From assembly GCA_964291365.2 (NCBI GenBank), contig OZ220018.1, positions 248,001 to 312,000 on the forward strand: 64,000 nt of DNA, written 5' to 3'. Below the pieces are notes generated by a model. That model was not told the DNA's origin. It saw only the letters and a list, made by a program, of their open reading frames with translations, and did no database searches. This document shows, piece after piece, positions 50,229 through 61,443 of the stretch (its first letter is position 1; each line of letters opens with the position of its first letter). Source of the DNA: JBDWFY01 sp964291365 (lineage in GTDB: Bacteria > Pseudomonadota > Alphaproteobacteria > Rhizobiales > Stappiaceae). Both the position numbers and the translations under genes were made by a program.

Positions 50229-50614
50229 TTATCTCTCAAATCTGTACATGGCTCTTTGTGATGTATGTGGACATTGCTCAAACAAAGAATTATTGCCAAT
50301 GCATGATGAGTGCTATTCAATTAATGAAGTAATTTTTATTTGCAGTAGTTTGACCTCACTCAAGGTACAAATTTGCAAGCATCTAAAATTATGCATAAAT
50401 CCATCAGTTTTTTTTACACCGGTAATTATGCATTTAGAAATAGAACTGTATAATTATTCTCATTAGGTATGCACAACAAATCCTAGCCAAAAATATGAAT
50501 GTACATGTACTAAAAAATCTGTTGTGTCAGGGGTAAAGACTTCACTACTTGTATGAGTATGAATTAGTACTATGTATTATTATTGCATGAAAAAGAATGT
50601 TTGAAACTTTATGT
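50229..50614. other. intergenic, deletion junction then unique sequence
   Basis: The first about 65 bp is a remnant of the surface-protein fragment (GTATGTGGACATTGCTCAAA). The rest shows nothing recognisable. Confidence 0.5.
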
Positions 50615-52249
50615 TTATTGCATTTGTGAATAGTATCTCTCAGCGAAGATGTGTTCATTTGGTAGCACGTCTTCTCTCTTTCTGTTCTTGTACCACCTTC
50701 CAACAATAAGGAGTAGTCCACTGAAGATTATTAAAACAAATAATAGTGAAAATAGGTACCAAAATTCACAGCTGATGACTCCTGTGCCCCAGGTTGATGA
50801 CCGCTGAGTGACTAGCCAGAAGGTCCCAGACCCAATTAATGTGAATATGAGTGCACTTCCATAAGTAACACCAAATAGCAATCCTCTCATGGTGTATGGG
50901 GTTTGAGATACTAAGAACTCAAGTCCACTAATATAAACAATTGCCTGTGAGATTATTCCTAGAAGTTGTGCTAGGATGATCCACTTGCTGGTGCCATCAT
51001 AATTTGAGCTTAGAGCACCTTGATCATATCTGAGTATGCAATGAATTGTGGAGTTGATATTATGTCCTTGATGAACCTTTATTACTGTTGAGTCAAATAC
51101 CATAAGTATGATAACTGTCACAATTTGTAGTACTACACCTAATATAAATTTTTGGTAGATTTTTACTGAAGGAATGAGCCTGTGTGTTATTGGGTATATA
51201 ATAAATTCATATAGAGGTATGAGTAGTGCTACTGCAAAGCATCCGATTGTGCTTGTCAAAATGGCTTCTCTATAGCATTCTTTCATAATGAGAATGTTGG
51301 ATGGATTATGCAAGAATGCTTTGATAAGGTGATGTTTGAATCTATGGAGAGTGATGATGATGCTTGCTATTATGCTTGCAATGGCTGTGGCAACTAGTAG
51401 GCGTAAAAATGTTTTGACGTCTTCCACCTGCTCTATTGTGAATGGTCCTCCATATTTACTCTTGCCAAAGTCAATACGAGAAGGAAGCTCATCTTCACAG
51501 TAGGTGAAGGCACTTCTACATCGGGGATGCTTATGTTTGATAGCATACTGCATCACTTTGTAGATTAATTTGAAGGGATTTTGTGTTGTTGGTTCTTTAA
51601 CTAACTCACTGTTTAGAATAAAAAATGCACTGATAACCACTGTGATGCAAGTGCAGACTATTATCATACCAAGAAGATAGTATTGTTCAAAACATTTTTT
51701 TGTGAAAACAACTTGACTGCTGAATATAGTCCATATATACCAACGTATAAAAGCAGTGATCTCTATTGTTGAAGCATCTTGGAGCTGGTCTAGTCCAAAC
51801 TGAATAATATTTGCTTGGTATCCTCCAAAACCAATGGCAATTGCCAAAACAATCACATATGAGATGATGTAGTTGATTTTATTGTAGTTCTCTACCAATT
51901 GAGCTACTATTGAGCTAGCTGTTGCCAGCATCGAGCCAATCCACATGATCCATATACTCCAGCGTATCACTTTGTGTCTCCCAAGATATACATCTGCTAG
52001 CCATCCGGCCAATGGTAGGGTCAAACCAAAAGCAACCATTCCTATGTATTTTGCATATGGTACATTCGTCGACTCCTCGAGAAAGTTGTATATACTAATC
52101 ATTAAGAAATTCCATATGAGTATGATAATAGCTCCTTTGTTTCTCAGTTTTCTGATCTGATAACTTGGTTTACAGCAGGGTTCAGTTTTTTCTTCACTAT
52201 GCACTGCAGAAATGTGCTCCATATTAGCTTCATTTAATTCATCTTCCAT
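50615..52249 (-). CDS. POT/SLC15-like membrane protein, copy 13 (544 aa, intact)
   Basis: Single open exon; first ATG at 52249 (MEDELNEANMEHIS). GWLAD subfamily, although it sits among GWLTD copies. In order: N-tail CCKPSYQIRKLRNKG; TM1 (IIILIWNFLMISIYNFL); motif A GWLADVYLGRHK, His for the usual Tyr; QFGLDQLQDASTIEI; VKEPTTQNPFKLIYK; block at about 245-280 with Ile for Thr (GGPFTIEQVEDVKTF); SQTPYTMRGLLFG, Thr for Ser in PYSM; tail NRKREDVLPNEHIFAERYYSQMQ. The changes at otherwise fixed positions suggest slightly relaxed or altered constraint, but the frame is clean. No ExxER in TM1. Nearest relatives by eye are copies 7 and 3. Confidence 0.85.
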   Translation of the reverse strand: MEDELNEANMEHISAVHSEEKTEPCCKPSYQIRKLRNKGAIIILIWNFLMISIYNFLEESTNVPYAKYIGMVAFGLTLPLAGWLADVYLGRHKVIRWSIWIMWIGSMLATASSIVAQLVENYNKINYIISYVIVLAIAIGFGGYQANIIQFGLDQLQDASTIEITAFIRWYIWTIFSSQVVFTKKCFEQYYLLGMIIVCTCITVVISAFFILNSELVKEPTTQNPFKLIYKVMQYAIKHKHPRCRSAFTYCEDELPSRIDFGKSKYGGPFTIEQVEDVKTFLRLLVATAIASIIASIIITLHRFKHHLIKAFLHNPSNILIMKECYREAILTSTIGCFAVALLIPLYEFIIYPITHRLIPSVKIYQKFILGVVLQIVTVIILMVFDSTVIKVHQGHNINSTIHCILRYDQGALSSNYDGTSKWIILAQLLGIISQAIVYISGLEFLVSQTPYTMRGLLFGVTYGSALIFTLIGSGTFWLVTQRSSTWGTGVISCEFWYLFSLLFVLIIFSGLLLIVGRWYKNRKREDVLPNEHIFAERYYSQMQ

Positions 52250-53216
52250 GTCTGTATGCAATTGTTTTGTTGTGTTCTGAGAATCAGTCTGCAGACAGTA
52301 TATGGCATGAATTTGTAAAGTAAATATTATTATTGTGAGTTGATGTTATTATTGTGAAAACAAACTAAGTAAAGTGTTTATAGTGTGATTGCAATAGTAA
52401 TAGGGATATTCTTACCATCACCATTATATAGTTGCTTTATGGATGGTTGTTTTAAGGAAGCCAGACTCGTGAGCAACAGGCCTATTGTGCATTTGGGAAT
52501 ATTTTTTGAGATACATGTATACTGATATTGTGTTATATGGTTCTGTAGACTTTGCAAAAGAATTATGCAAGCATAAATCATTTTAACCAACTTATAGTAA
52601 ACTGTGTCATGTTTGTGTACGAAGTGAAACCTGATGCATCCTAAACTGAATGGTTGAAATTGGAGAAACATGTTTTTATGAACAGAAGTGTGTGATGGTA
52701 TCTTTTGCTGAAAGTGTATTTATTTAGGGCAGCACATCTTATTGCTACTGAGCTATACTATTCAATTAGGTATAGACCACTGTGCATCTTTGTGAGCCTC
52801 CTCTGGCAACACCATAGGCATAGGTCCATGCCGACTGACTCTCACTAATAGCCCCTAGTGGATCTCTTAGAGCACACACATCACATATTGGACCTAAAGT
52901 TGTGATCATGCCATGCACAAGTTTTCTATGAAGTTCAACGCAGGCAATAGTATCAGTGTACCTAGCTTGAATGTGTGGCAATCAGAATGCGTGATTTTTA
53001 GCTTGAGTAACCCACATTTAACATTCAGAAGCAAGCATGCAGTCATTGTTTTCACCATTTCTGACATTTTGATGGTATTTACCATAAATTTTGTACAATT
53101 TTTTTATTACTGACAATGACAGAAGTACAGCAGATATGATATGCAAGTTACACACAGCTGACGTAGACTATATATCTGACACAGTTTACTCAGTGTCATT
53201 GTATGCATTACCTATC
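52250..53216. other. intergenic, no gene seen
   Basis: AT-rich spacer; no recognisable repeat or exon. A small open frame at 52378-52671 (minus) resembles nothing I know. Confidence 0.4.
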
Positions 53217-53609
53217 TTATGTTTCTGAAGAGTAGTATCTTTCAGCAAAAAAGGTGCTCATTGGGCAGCAAATTATCCCTTTACCGCATCTTGTATCGCT
53301 TTGCCAGCCGCATTAAAGCGAAGAAAATAGAGAGATTCGCAGCTAAAACTATCAGTGTGTACCAGAATACCAAATGGAATGAGCCAAAACTGATATGCTG
53401 AATGATGGACTCCAGTGGTTGCGAGGATGTAAAATGTATTTGTCACTAGGTAGCTGAGTATCAAAACCAATACTGCTCCTTTGTTCTTAATTTCAATAAC
53501 GTTTTATATTGCAGCAGGTACTTAGCTCATCCTTAGCCTTCTCATCCTTAGCCTTGTGGCTTATACTTAGAAATGGAATTGAACTCAAAGATCGAGTGTT
53601 CTCTGTCAT
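53217..53609 (-). pseudogene. POT/SLC15-like remnant, copy 14 (about 1.25 kb internal deletion)
   Basis: Only the two ends of a GWLTD-type gene remain. The N-terminal part from ATG 53609 reads MTENTRSLSSIPF, then a shifted CCNIKRY, IKNKGAVLVLILSYLVTN and HHSAYQFWLIPFGI. It is joined directly to the C-terminal end, where LAKRYKMR and AERYYS are readable in another frame. The junction near 53370 has a short AAT in common between the two joined sides. Everything from TM3 to TM11, including the invariant block, is gone. Confidence 0.8.
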
Positions 53610-54572
53610 TTTGAGCTGATATTGCTCATAATTGCTACATGTGTTGTGATTATTTGTATGTAGTCCTTTCTATTGTTTTGTATTCCAAGTCTGTTTAGAT
53701 TTGTTTCTGAAGGTAAATATAGGTTTTCCCTTGTTTTTTTTTTTTCTGAACAATTCCAGACTATGTACGTTCTTATTGTGTTGCATGGGTGTGGTTGTGA
53801 TAATAGTCAGATAAAGTCATCCTTAAAGAATGTTACCAACGTTTGTTTATTTAAATTCATCTTTGTGATCATAGCTACCATTCGAATGAATGCGGTATCT
53901 CCTATAGCACATACCCCACGTATTCGCCATTTAGTTGTTGTCATGGGATTGTTAACGTGTGGATGATATCAATAAGTGCCTAGCTTGAATAGGTGTTAAT
54001 TGTTGGTAGGTGAGGCCATGACAATGCACAATTTGTAGCTTTTATGACTCATGCATGGCTGGCATTCACCATTTCTGACATTTTGATAGCGTATATCATT
54101 TGTTTAGATACCTAATAATGTTGAAATTTGATAATTTTCACTTATGTTCGCATTATTAGGCGCATATCGCTTATAAGCACATATTCGCTAATAAGCGCAT
54201 ACTATTTTATTATATTGGTCTAAGCACTTGCTATTAAGCACATTTTGCATATAAATGCATAAATAAACTTTGACCTTGCACAGCATCGCATGCTAGTTTA
54301 GACTTCCACCATCTTAAAGTTAGTCGAAATCGTTATGGCTACGATCGATTCTCACACTCTTCAAGCAGTGTGTGCCTTTTTGATCTAGGAAACATGCAGT
54401 AACGCGAATGACCACACGATCAAGCATTGGCTACGTCCCTTTATTCAGCCACATGCGTGCATGCATACTCAGATACAGCTATACAAGAATAATATAATTA
54501 TTATAGACACAAATTACACTAGACCATATATATAGTACTGACATAATCATCAATGTACTGAGTATCATTAAT
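53610..54572. other. intergenic, degenerate duplicate and short repeats
   Basis: 53610-53880 matches the 5' flank of copies 9 and 11 (AGTCATCCTTAAA boundary at about 53815). 54155-54260 holds a run of AAGCGCATA / AAGCACATA words (about six) of unknown nature. No gene seen. Confidence 0.45.
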
Positions 54573-56246
54573 TTACTGACTATCATATAATTCTGAAGAG
54601 TAGTATCTTTCTGCAAAAAAGTGCTCATTGGGCAGCAAGTCATCCCTTTTCCGCATCTTGTATCGCTTTGTCAGCCACAAAGAAAATAGAGAGATTCATA
54701 GCTAGAAGTATCAGTGCATACCAGAATTCACAACTGATGATCCTGTCACCCCAAATGGAGAATTCCTGTTGGAAAATTAGCCCCATTGCTACTGTGGGAA
54801 TTGAGCAGACCAAGATCAAGGTGCACTGTGCTCCAATTACTATACCTATCATGGAGTAAGGGACTTGTGAACAAATGAACTCAATAGCACCTGTAAGCAG
54901 GAAGATTAGGGAAATGTAGTGAATGTACTTTGGAATGGCCAACCATTGATAACTCAAAGCTTGTCTTAGTTGCCCATAATTTTGTTTGTAGAACACACAT
55001 TGAACTGTTACATTGTATTCATTGTAGCTTAAGTAGTTCCTCCGAGATATGACATCAAGTACAGTCAGTACAGTGACCTGCAGAATTTGTAAAGTTATTG
55101 CTATTGTGATTTTCCTTAAACTCTTCATTCCTTTGTGGCCTATGCAGCGATGAAAGAGTGGATAAAGTAGAAATTCCTGTAAAATTATTAGTAGAGTTAT
55201 GCCTAGATAAACGATGTTGTTCATGCTTGTTTCTATGTAACATTCAGTGAGACCTTTTCTAGAACCCAGTTCAATATCACGATTTGATCCTGTAAATTGG
55301 TTGTATTGATTATCTAGATAGGTGTACAAATAGTTTGATGCAAAAAGTGCACTAGAAATTGCACCAATGAATGACATTATGGGAAGAAGTCTCATAAATG
55401 TTTTGACATCTTCCACCTGCTCTGTTGTGAATGGTCCTCCGTATTTACTCTTACCAAAGTCAATACGAGAAGGAAGCTCATCTTCACAGTAAGTGAATGC
55501 ACTTCTACATCGTGGGTGCTTTGTAACAGCAGCATACTTGATTATCTTGTAGATCAATTTTAAAGGATTTTGGGTTGCCGGCTCCTTAATTAGCCAATGA
55601 TTACAACAAATTAGTAGTATCAGTGCTAGTGTAAGACTCAGGCAAATGATCAAGAAAATAAAGAGTTCATTTTGTTCATTAAGACAAGGGATATTTAATT
55701 CTACAATAAATCCAGCACTGATTTCGGTGCATATGTACCAAACTATGAAGGATGTGATTTCAATTGTTGAAGCATCAGGGAACTGATCGAGTCCAAATTG
55801 AACTATATTGGCTTGAAATCCTCCAAGTCCAATACTTATAAGACAAAACAGTATGGGTCTTACAATCTTCATGTTGCAGTGGTAGTTAGTTGTCCAATAA
55901 CTGTACTCACTGATACTGCAACCATAATAAGCCACATAATCCAAACACTGCAACGTATCATTTTGTATCTTCCAATGAAGGCATCAGTCAACCATCCTGC
56001 TATGGCTGTGGTGACACCAAACGGAATGAGCAATGACATTTGTGCGAAATAATTTACAACAACACTCACAAGAAGGTAGAATATACTAGTCACTAGGTAG
56101 TTAAGTATCAAAACTATAGTACCTCCTTTGCTCTTAACTCTCCTTGTTTTGTAGCCTGTTGTATCACAGCAGGTGCTTAGCTCACTCTTGCTGTTGATTG
56201 AAAAGTGCTTGAAGAGCCTTGATGGCTCTATGTTCGTGTCTGTCAT
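54573..56246 (-). pseudogene. POT/SLC15-like pseudogene, copy 15 (two frameshifts)
   Basis: GWLTD subfamily. ATG at 56246 (MTDTNIEPSRLFK), N-tail CCDTTGYKTRRVKSKG, motif A region GWLTDAFIGRYK. A small deletion near 55880 breaks the frame after TVIGQL; it resumes as MKIVRPILFCLISIG. The middle is open: QFGLDQFPDAST, IKEPATQNPLKLIYK, standard block ending VEDVKTFMRLL, CSQVPYSMIGIVIG (Ile for Lys). A second deletion after NLSIFF (about 54675) shifts the tail, still readable as KRYKMRKRDDLLPNEHFFAERYYSS in the next frame. Both lesions are small, so the loss is fairly recent. Confidence 0.86.
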
Positions 56247-57884
56247 TTCGAAATTGATCTTGCTTAAAGCTGCTGCATTTGTGTTTCTAATTAGCAAGTC
56301 TAGTCTGTTAAAATTGCATGAAATTACCAGATTCACAAAGAGAATACTTCCACCCACTGTTTTTGCAAACATTTAACATTCAGTGTTCTTTGTTTAAAAA
56401 AGTTATCTGTAAACATTATTTCATATGCCTGCATTATTGCTACACAAATAATTTTATGAACCTTGTATACTGTGAAAGGAATGTAACTTTCCAACTAACT
56501 ATTCTTTACATATAGCATAACTGTCTAATAACGTTAAGCATTACGGAATTTACAGCTGCCCGAAGTGAATCAGCTAGACGTGTAGAAGCTATGTCATTAA
56601 TTGGTACTATGATGTAGTGAAATAAGTCTGCTCATAGTACCATAGTACCTTGGTGACATACCAGGTATACTTCTATGCAACTCACCTGTTTAGTTCTAAA
56701 CTGTGGCCTTTCAAAAAATCTGTGATAAATGAAACATCATTCATAGTGTATTGCATGTTTTTTGCTTTTTGCTTTCTTTGGTTAAAATACCAAGTTGATT
56801 CGTGTAGCTATTGTGCATGTTGATTTCTTGATTACCAAGAGTTGACTAGTTAGCAACCTTGTTCCTCTATTATAGTGTGTTTCCAAGTCAATGCTGTGTA
56901 TGATAGCAGAAACTCAATGACTCTTGTGTACCATGAAGTTTCTCTATGCTTGTAGTACTGAAGCCATACACATCAAAGGAAACCAACAGCCTGTATATCG
57001 TGTATTTGTACGCTAGAGCCACCGCAGGTCAATATCTAATGCAGGACACATATCTGGCTCATTATTGACCTGCATGAATATTCATAGTCTATACATTGAC
57101 CTCTGGGCTGGCTCTGGTGGGTAGCGTCTTGTAGCTGTATATCAACACTGTGGTCTGGCTTTCCTTTGTTCAGTACTACAAGTTGGTTATAGTAATCAAT
57201 CTTGACACTCAAGTAGTGAATCCAGTGACTTTGATGATGACTGTCCAGTGAGCCCACTCTGCATTCCTCCTCATGCCCAATTAGAGTATGTTGAGATCAG
57301 TGGAACACCTGGATTGCGTATTGGGACGAGATTCACAAGTAGCTGGACCCCGATTGCAGCTAGAACTCGATTACATTCTAAGAACAAAGAACTTGGTTAA
57401 CTAGGGTACATGGTTTGTATTAGCTAATTTAGCTATTCATGTATCCACTGCTCTTGCAGAAATTATTATGAAGTTAACTGTCTTGCTCTCGTACTATAAT
57501 ACTGCCAGAAATAGTGTAGGTATACATATTGACCACCCAGCATATCATATATTATCATTATTGTCATGTTAATGAGTACACATATAACTAATAATGCAGA
57601 TGCGTGCATGTCACTTGTGTCTAGTTTGTCAAACATGTTTGATAAGGAGGTTACTGTATAGCGGGAAATTTTCGAGGGTTTTTGTATTTTGACAAACTTT
57701 AAAATTAAAGCTGCAAAATAGGTACATAATCATTATACAATCGCTCACATCTTGCGTGATGTCATAGTGCATAACGGGTACACTCAAGTATATTATTCAG
57801 ATGATCTCTTCTCCTTTTGTGTACACACTCATTTAGGTTAACAAATAATTATTTATGACTAATATGAAACTGATCATTAAAGTT
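56247..57884. other. intergenic, no gene seen
   Basis: Mostly featureless AT-rich DNA. At 57653 TACTGTATAGCGGGAAATTT matches one end of the WASHC4-intron MITE family; the matching second end was not found, so it is probably a solo end. Confidence 0.45.
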
Positions 57885-59486
57885 TTAATTCACCCGTGTG
57901 TAGTATCTTTCAGCAAAGATGTGTTCATTTGGCAGCACATCTTCTCTCTTTCTGTTCTTGTACCACCTTCCAACAACAAGGAGTAGTCCGCTGACAGTTA
58001 TTAGAACAAGCAAAACTGAAAATAGGTACCAAAATTCACAACTGATGATTCCTTTGCCCCAGGCTGTTGACGGATGTGTGAATGGCCGGTAGATGCCATA
58101 TTCGACTAAGACAAACAGAAATATACTTCCATAACCTGTGCTTGTGATAAGCCCTCTCATTGAGTATGGCATTTGTGATGCAAGAAACTCTATACCACCA
58201 ATACTAAGCATGATCAAAGAAGTGGATTGTAGAAGCAGTGCTAAAGCTATCCATTTACTGTTAATACTGGAGTTTGTATGCAAATAAGAAAAGCAATTGA
58301 TTGTGATATTCTTGCCATGCTCTTCTATGTAGGTTTTGTTTGCAGCCACTTCCAGCACTATAAGTGTGATAAGTCTTGCTAGTTGCAATGCCATTCCTGC
58401 TAAGAATTTTTGATAGATTTTGACTGAAGGTAAATACTTGTGCAAAATTGGGTAGACGACAAATTCGTATAGAGGTACGAGTATTACTATGATACTACTT
58501 CCGAATGCAACAGTGAAAAACCTCTCAAGGTAGCATTCTCCAGCATTAGTGAATGTTGAAGAGGGTACTCGGATATGAAAGAAAATGCGATGATTTGGGT
58601 TTTGCAGCACTATTATTTCACCTATAAATGCACTAGCAGGGATTAATAAGACTAGCAAGCGAAGGAATGTTTTGACATCTTCCACCTGCTCTGTTGTGAA
58701 TGGTCCTCCATATTTACTCTTACCAAAGTCAATACGAGAAGGAAGCTCATCTTCACAGTAAGTGAAGGCACTCCTCTGTTCTGGATACTTGTGTTTAACA
58801 GCATACCTTATCACTTTATAGATTAATGTAATAGGGTTTTGAGTTTTTGGTTCCTTTGTCAATGAATTTTCAAACAAGAATAATGAACTGACTACCAAAG
58901 TAACGCATGTGCAAGCAATTAACAGTACAAATATATGATGCTCTTCTTTTGTACACATACGAAGAAGACTCATAACAGTGCTGTTGCTAAAGTACGTCCA
59001 AACGTACCAGCAAATGAATGCAGTAATCTCAGTGGTTGAGGCATCTTGGAGCTGGTCTAGTCCAAACTGAATCACATTAGCTTGGTATCCTCCAAAACCA
59101 ATGGCCATTATGGAAGTCATAGCCAGAGAGATTCCTCTAAACACATTGTGATAGCGTATTGCAACTTTTGCCACTACAGAGTTTAATGTTGCTAGCATAG
59201 AGGTAATCCACATGATCCATATGCTCCATTGTATTATTTTGTACCGTCTAACATAGATGTTTATCAACCACCCAATAAGGATTAGAAATACACCCATAAA
59301 TCCATATATTCTTCCATTAGCCACAAACAGTGAAAGATAGTTGTAAATGCTTAGCAATAAGATGTTCCATATGATGATTAAAATTGCTCCATTATTTTTT
59401 ATTTTTCTTGTTTGAAACGCATGCTTTAACCTACGTACCAGTTGATGTTTAATTTTTTGTCCACTTAGTAGAGAAATATGCTCCAT
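57885..59486 (-). CDS. POT/SLC15-like membrane protein, copy 16 (533 aa, divergent motif A)
   Basis: Single open exon. The frame is open further upstream without ATG, and the first ATG is at 59486 (MEHISLLSGQKIK), matching the start of copy 17. In order: a more basic N-tail without the CCK motif (RRLKHAFQTRKIKNNG); TM1 (ILIIIWNILLLSIYNYL); a motif A region reading GWLINIYVRRYK at about 72, so the conserved Asp and the Gly before Arg are lost; QFGLDQLQDAST; TKEPKTQNPITLIYK; invariant block at about 238-273 with EQRSAFTYCED; ASQMPYSMRGLIT; tail NRKREDVLPNEHIFAERYYTRVN. Forms a clear pair with copy 17. Motif A Asp is generally important for conformational switching in MFS proteins, so the mechanism may be altered. 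Confidence 0.85.
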   Translation of the reverse strand: MEHISLLSGQKIKHQLVRRLKHAFQTRKIKNNGAILIIIWNILLLSIYNYLSLFVANGRIYGFMGVFLILIGWLINIYVRRYKIIQWSIWIMWITSMLATLNSVVAKVAIRYHNVFRGISLAMTSIMAIGFGGYQANVIQFGLDQLQDASTTEITAFICWYVWTYFSNSTVMSLLRMCTKEEHHIFVLLIACTCVTLVVSSLFLFENSLTKEPKTQNPITLIYKVIRYAVKHKYPEQRSAFTYCEDELPSRIDFGKSKYGGPFTTEQVEDVKTFLRLLVLLIPASAFIGEIIVLQNPNHRIFFHIRVPSSTFTNAGECYLERFFTVAFGSSIIVILVPLYEFVVYPILHKYLPSVKIYQKFLAGMALQLARLITLIVLEVAANKTYIEEHGKNITINCFSYLHTNSSINSKWIALALLLQSTSLIMLSIGGIEFLASQMPYSMRGLITSTGYGSIFLFVLVEYGIYRPFTHPSTAWGKGIISCEFWYLFSVLLVLITVSGLLLVVGRWYKNRKREDVLPNEHIFAERYYTRVN

Positions 59487-60961
59487 TGATGTATATACCA
59501 CAACTTTGGTTAGGCTGATACAAAGATTGCTGGTATACCCTTCACTGACAGCCTTAAAGCCTCGAAGATGCACATCCTGGCATTATGTTGCTAATTGCAT
59601 GATGGTACTGAAATTGTTTCTGTAATATCTGTTTAGTCCTAAACTGTTACCTTCAACAGGTGTGGTGCATAAAACATCATTCAGAGCATGCTGCATTGTT
59701 TTTGCTATGCAGATAATGACATGCACTTTCTTATTGGTTGATGTCAAATTTGTGTGTTTCTGTTTCACAATTTTAATTTGGTTTACTGATGAGTTTGGTC
59801 CCAAATTTAAGCATCAGTAATAGTTGTGTGTAGAGTTTAAAACTCAGTACTTCTATTGCCAGTTTCGTAATTGAATTATGAATGCTTGTTGAACAGTAAT
59901 ATATACAGTCTATATATAAATTATTGCTGATGCTGTATAGATTGACCAGTATGTGTGGATTGTTATGCTCACTTGCAGCTTATTTGTGTCGCCTGGTAAA
60001 AATTATTGGTCGTGCAGTTGCCTAGCTATTACCCAATTCTAATACTGAAAGTAACTATTAAGCAAAGAGAATAACAAATACTGGATCGCTATATACATTA
60101 GCTAAAAATATTATTTACAAAAAGTACAAGATACCTGAAGACGATATAGCATAAGATACTGATTTTCGACCAGTACCAAAGATCGACCAGTGTACATTTC
60201 AATGGAGCAAGCACGATAAAATTCCAAGACCCCACGTAAACCCACAAACTGGCTGAAAATTTGTGCATAGAGTTTATATGAGTGGCCGATTATACGTACG
60301 ATCGGCTGATTATTGATTTATTTGTTGCTAACATCTCCGCCCTCTGAGAGAGAGAATAATTGCCTCCATGGTCCAGAAGGTAAGGATCGTTAGCTAAGTA
60401 GAGCTCAAGACCGTGAGGTCAAAGGTCTTTGTTTGATCTTCGTGCGAAGTTTACTTCAAGAGATATGCTGCTGACAAGCTTACCTGGCCAAAATACGGTA
60501 CCTTATGCTAGTGTGCGAAACTACATTGTGACAAGGTGTTGTCAAAACTGATACTATTTAGTACACTGAAGTCTTTGAAACTAGTGTATGTTTATGTAGC
60601 TAAATGCATTCACTTCCGTTTACGCAGGAGTACAGATAAGGAAGAGGAGTGTTGAACTACTGTAGTAAACCCGGAATGGCGTTTTGCAAACTTGAGGTCA
60701 CTTGTAGCCATTTTTGCTGTCACTATCATAGCTAGACAAGGCGCTGCGTGCAGTACTAATTGGATTTCTAGTCACCACACTTGTAGCAGTACAGCTGTAG
60801 CTGGCTAACTAATGCCTTAGTGTAAACCATGATAGCCATTGGCCACACACATTGAGACCAAGGTTGTGATATAACTACAGCAATCAAACTGGCACTTTGG
60901 TTCAGGTTGTGAGGTCAAGCCAAGTTTCCTAAATGTGATTGTATGTACATGTACTCTCCTC
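59487..60961. other. intergenic, no gene seen
   Basis: AT-rich. An ATGGTCCAGAAG followed by GTAAGG at about 60368 looks like a tiny first exon and donor on the plus strand, but no downstream exon was recognised, so I do not call a gene. Confidence 0.35.
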
Positions 60962-61313
60962 CAGTGGTGTAGCTAGACATAGGAACTTGGTAGGGCACAA
61001 GCATGGTATTGAAATGGTTGCATGCTGCACTGAATTTGACCACACCCCCTAATTAATTCTGTCTGCACCCCGAGGATTAGCCAGAGAAGTAGCTAGTTTA
61101 ACTTGAATATGGACTGATCTTGCCCATTTCTTATGCTTTCGAGGAAAATCAGGGTTCTCTTGCTCAGAAGCGAATAATCTATGAGTAAAGACCCAGTGCA
61201 TTCAATAGCAGAAGCACGCAAATAGTAGCTACTGGATCAAAGTTGGTATATAGAGCAAGAAAGAAGTTTGGTCAGGCTGGCCCCTACCAGGCCCACCCCT
61301 GACTACGCCACTG
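60962..61313. mobile_element. hAT-like MITE
   Basis: Starts CAGTGGTGTAGCTAG and ends, read on the other strand, CAGTGGCGTAGTCAGG, the typical hAT terminal signature. 352 bp, no transposase. Flanks share CTCCTC on both sides (6 bp of the expected 8), so the target duplication has decayed or is shorter. Confidence 0.6.
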
Positions 61314-61443
61314 CTCCTCTCCCTTTGTACTCCTGGTTTACATTATAAGGTTGGTTTTAGTGTAGCTATGTGTGTCGTATTGTTTCAGATGTGTGATGAC
61401 TATAATAGTGGTTTGTCTAATCATTGAACAGATATGACATGTA

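Noticed and set aside
60360..60380. Tiny first exon ATGGTCCAGAAG with a GTAAGG donor
   Set aside because: Twelve coding bases are too few, and no matching downstream exon was recognised before the hAT-like MITE and copy 17.
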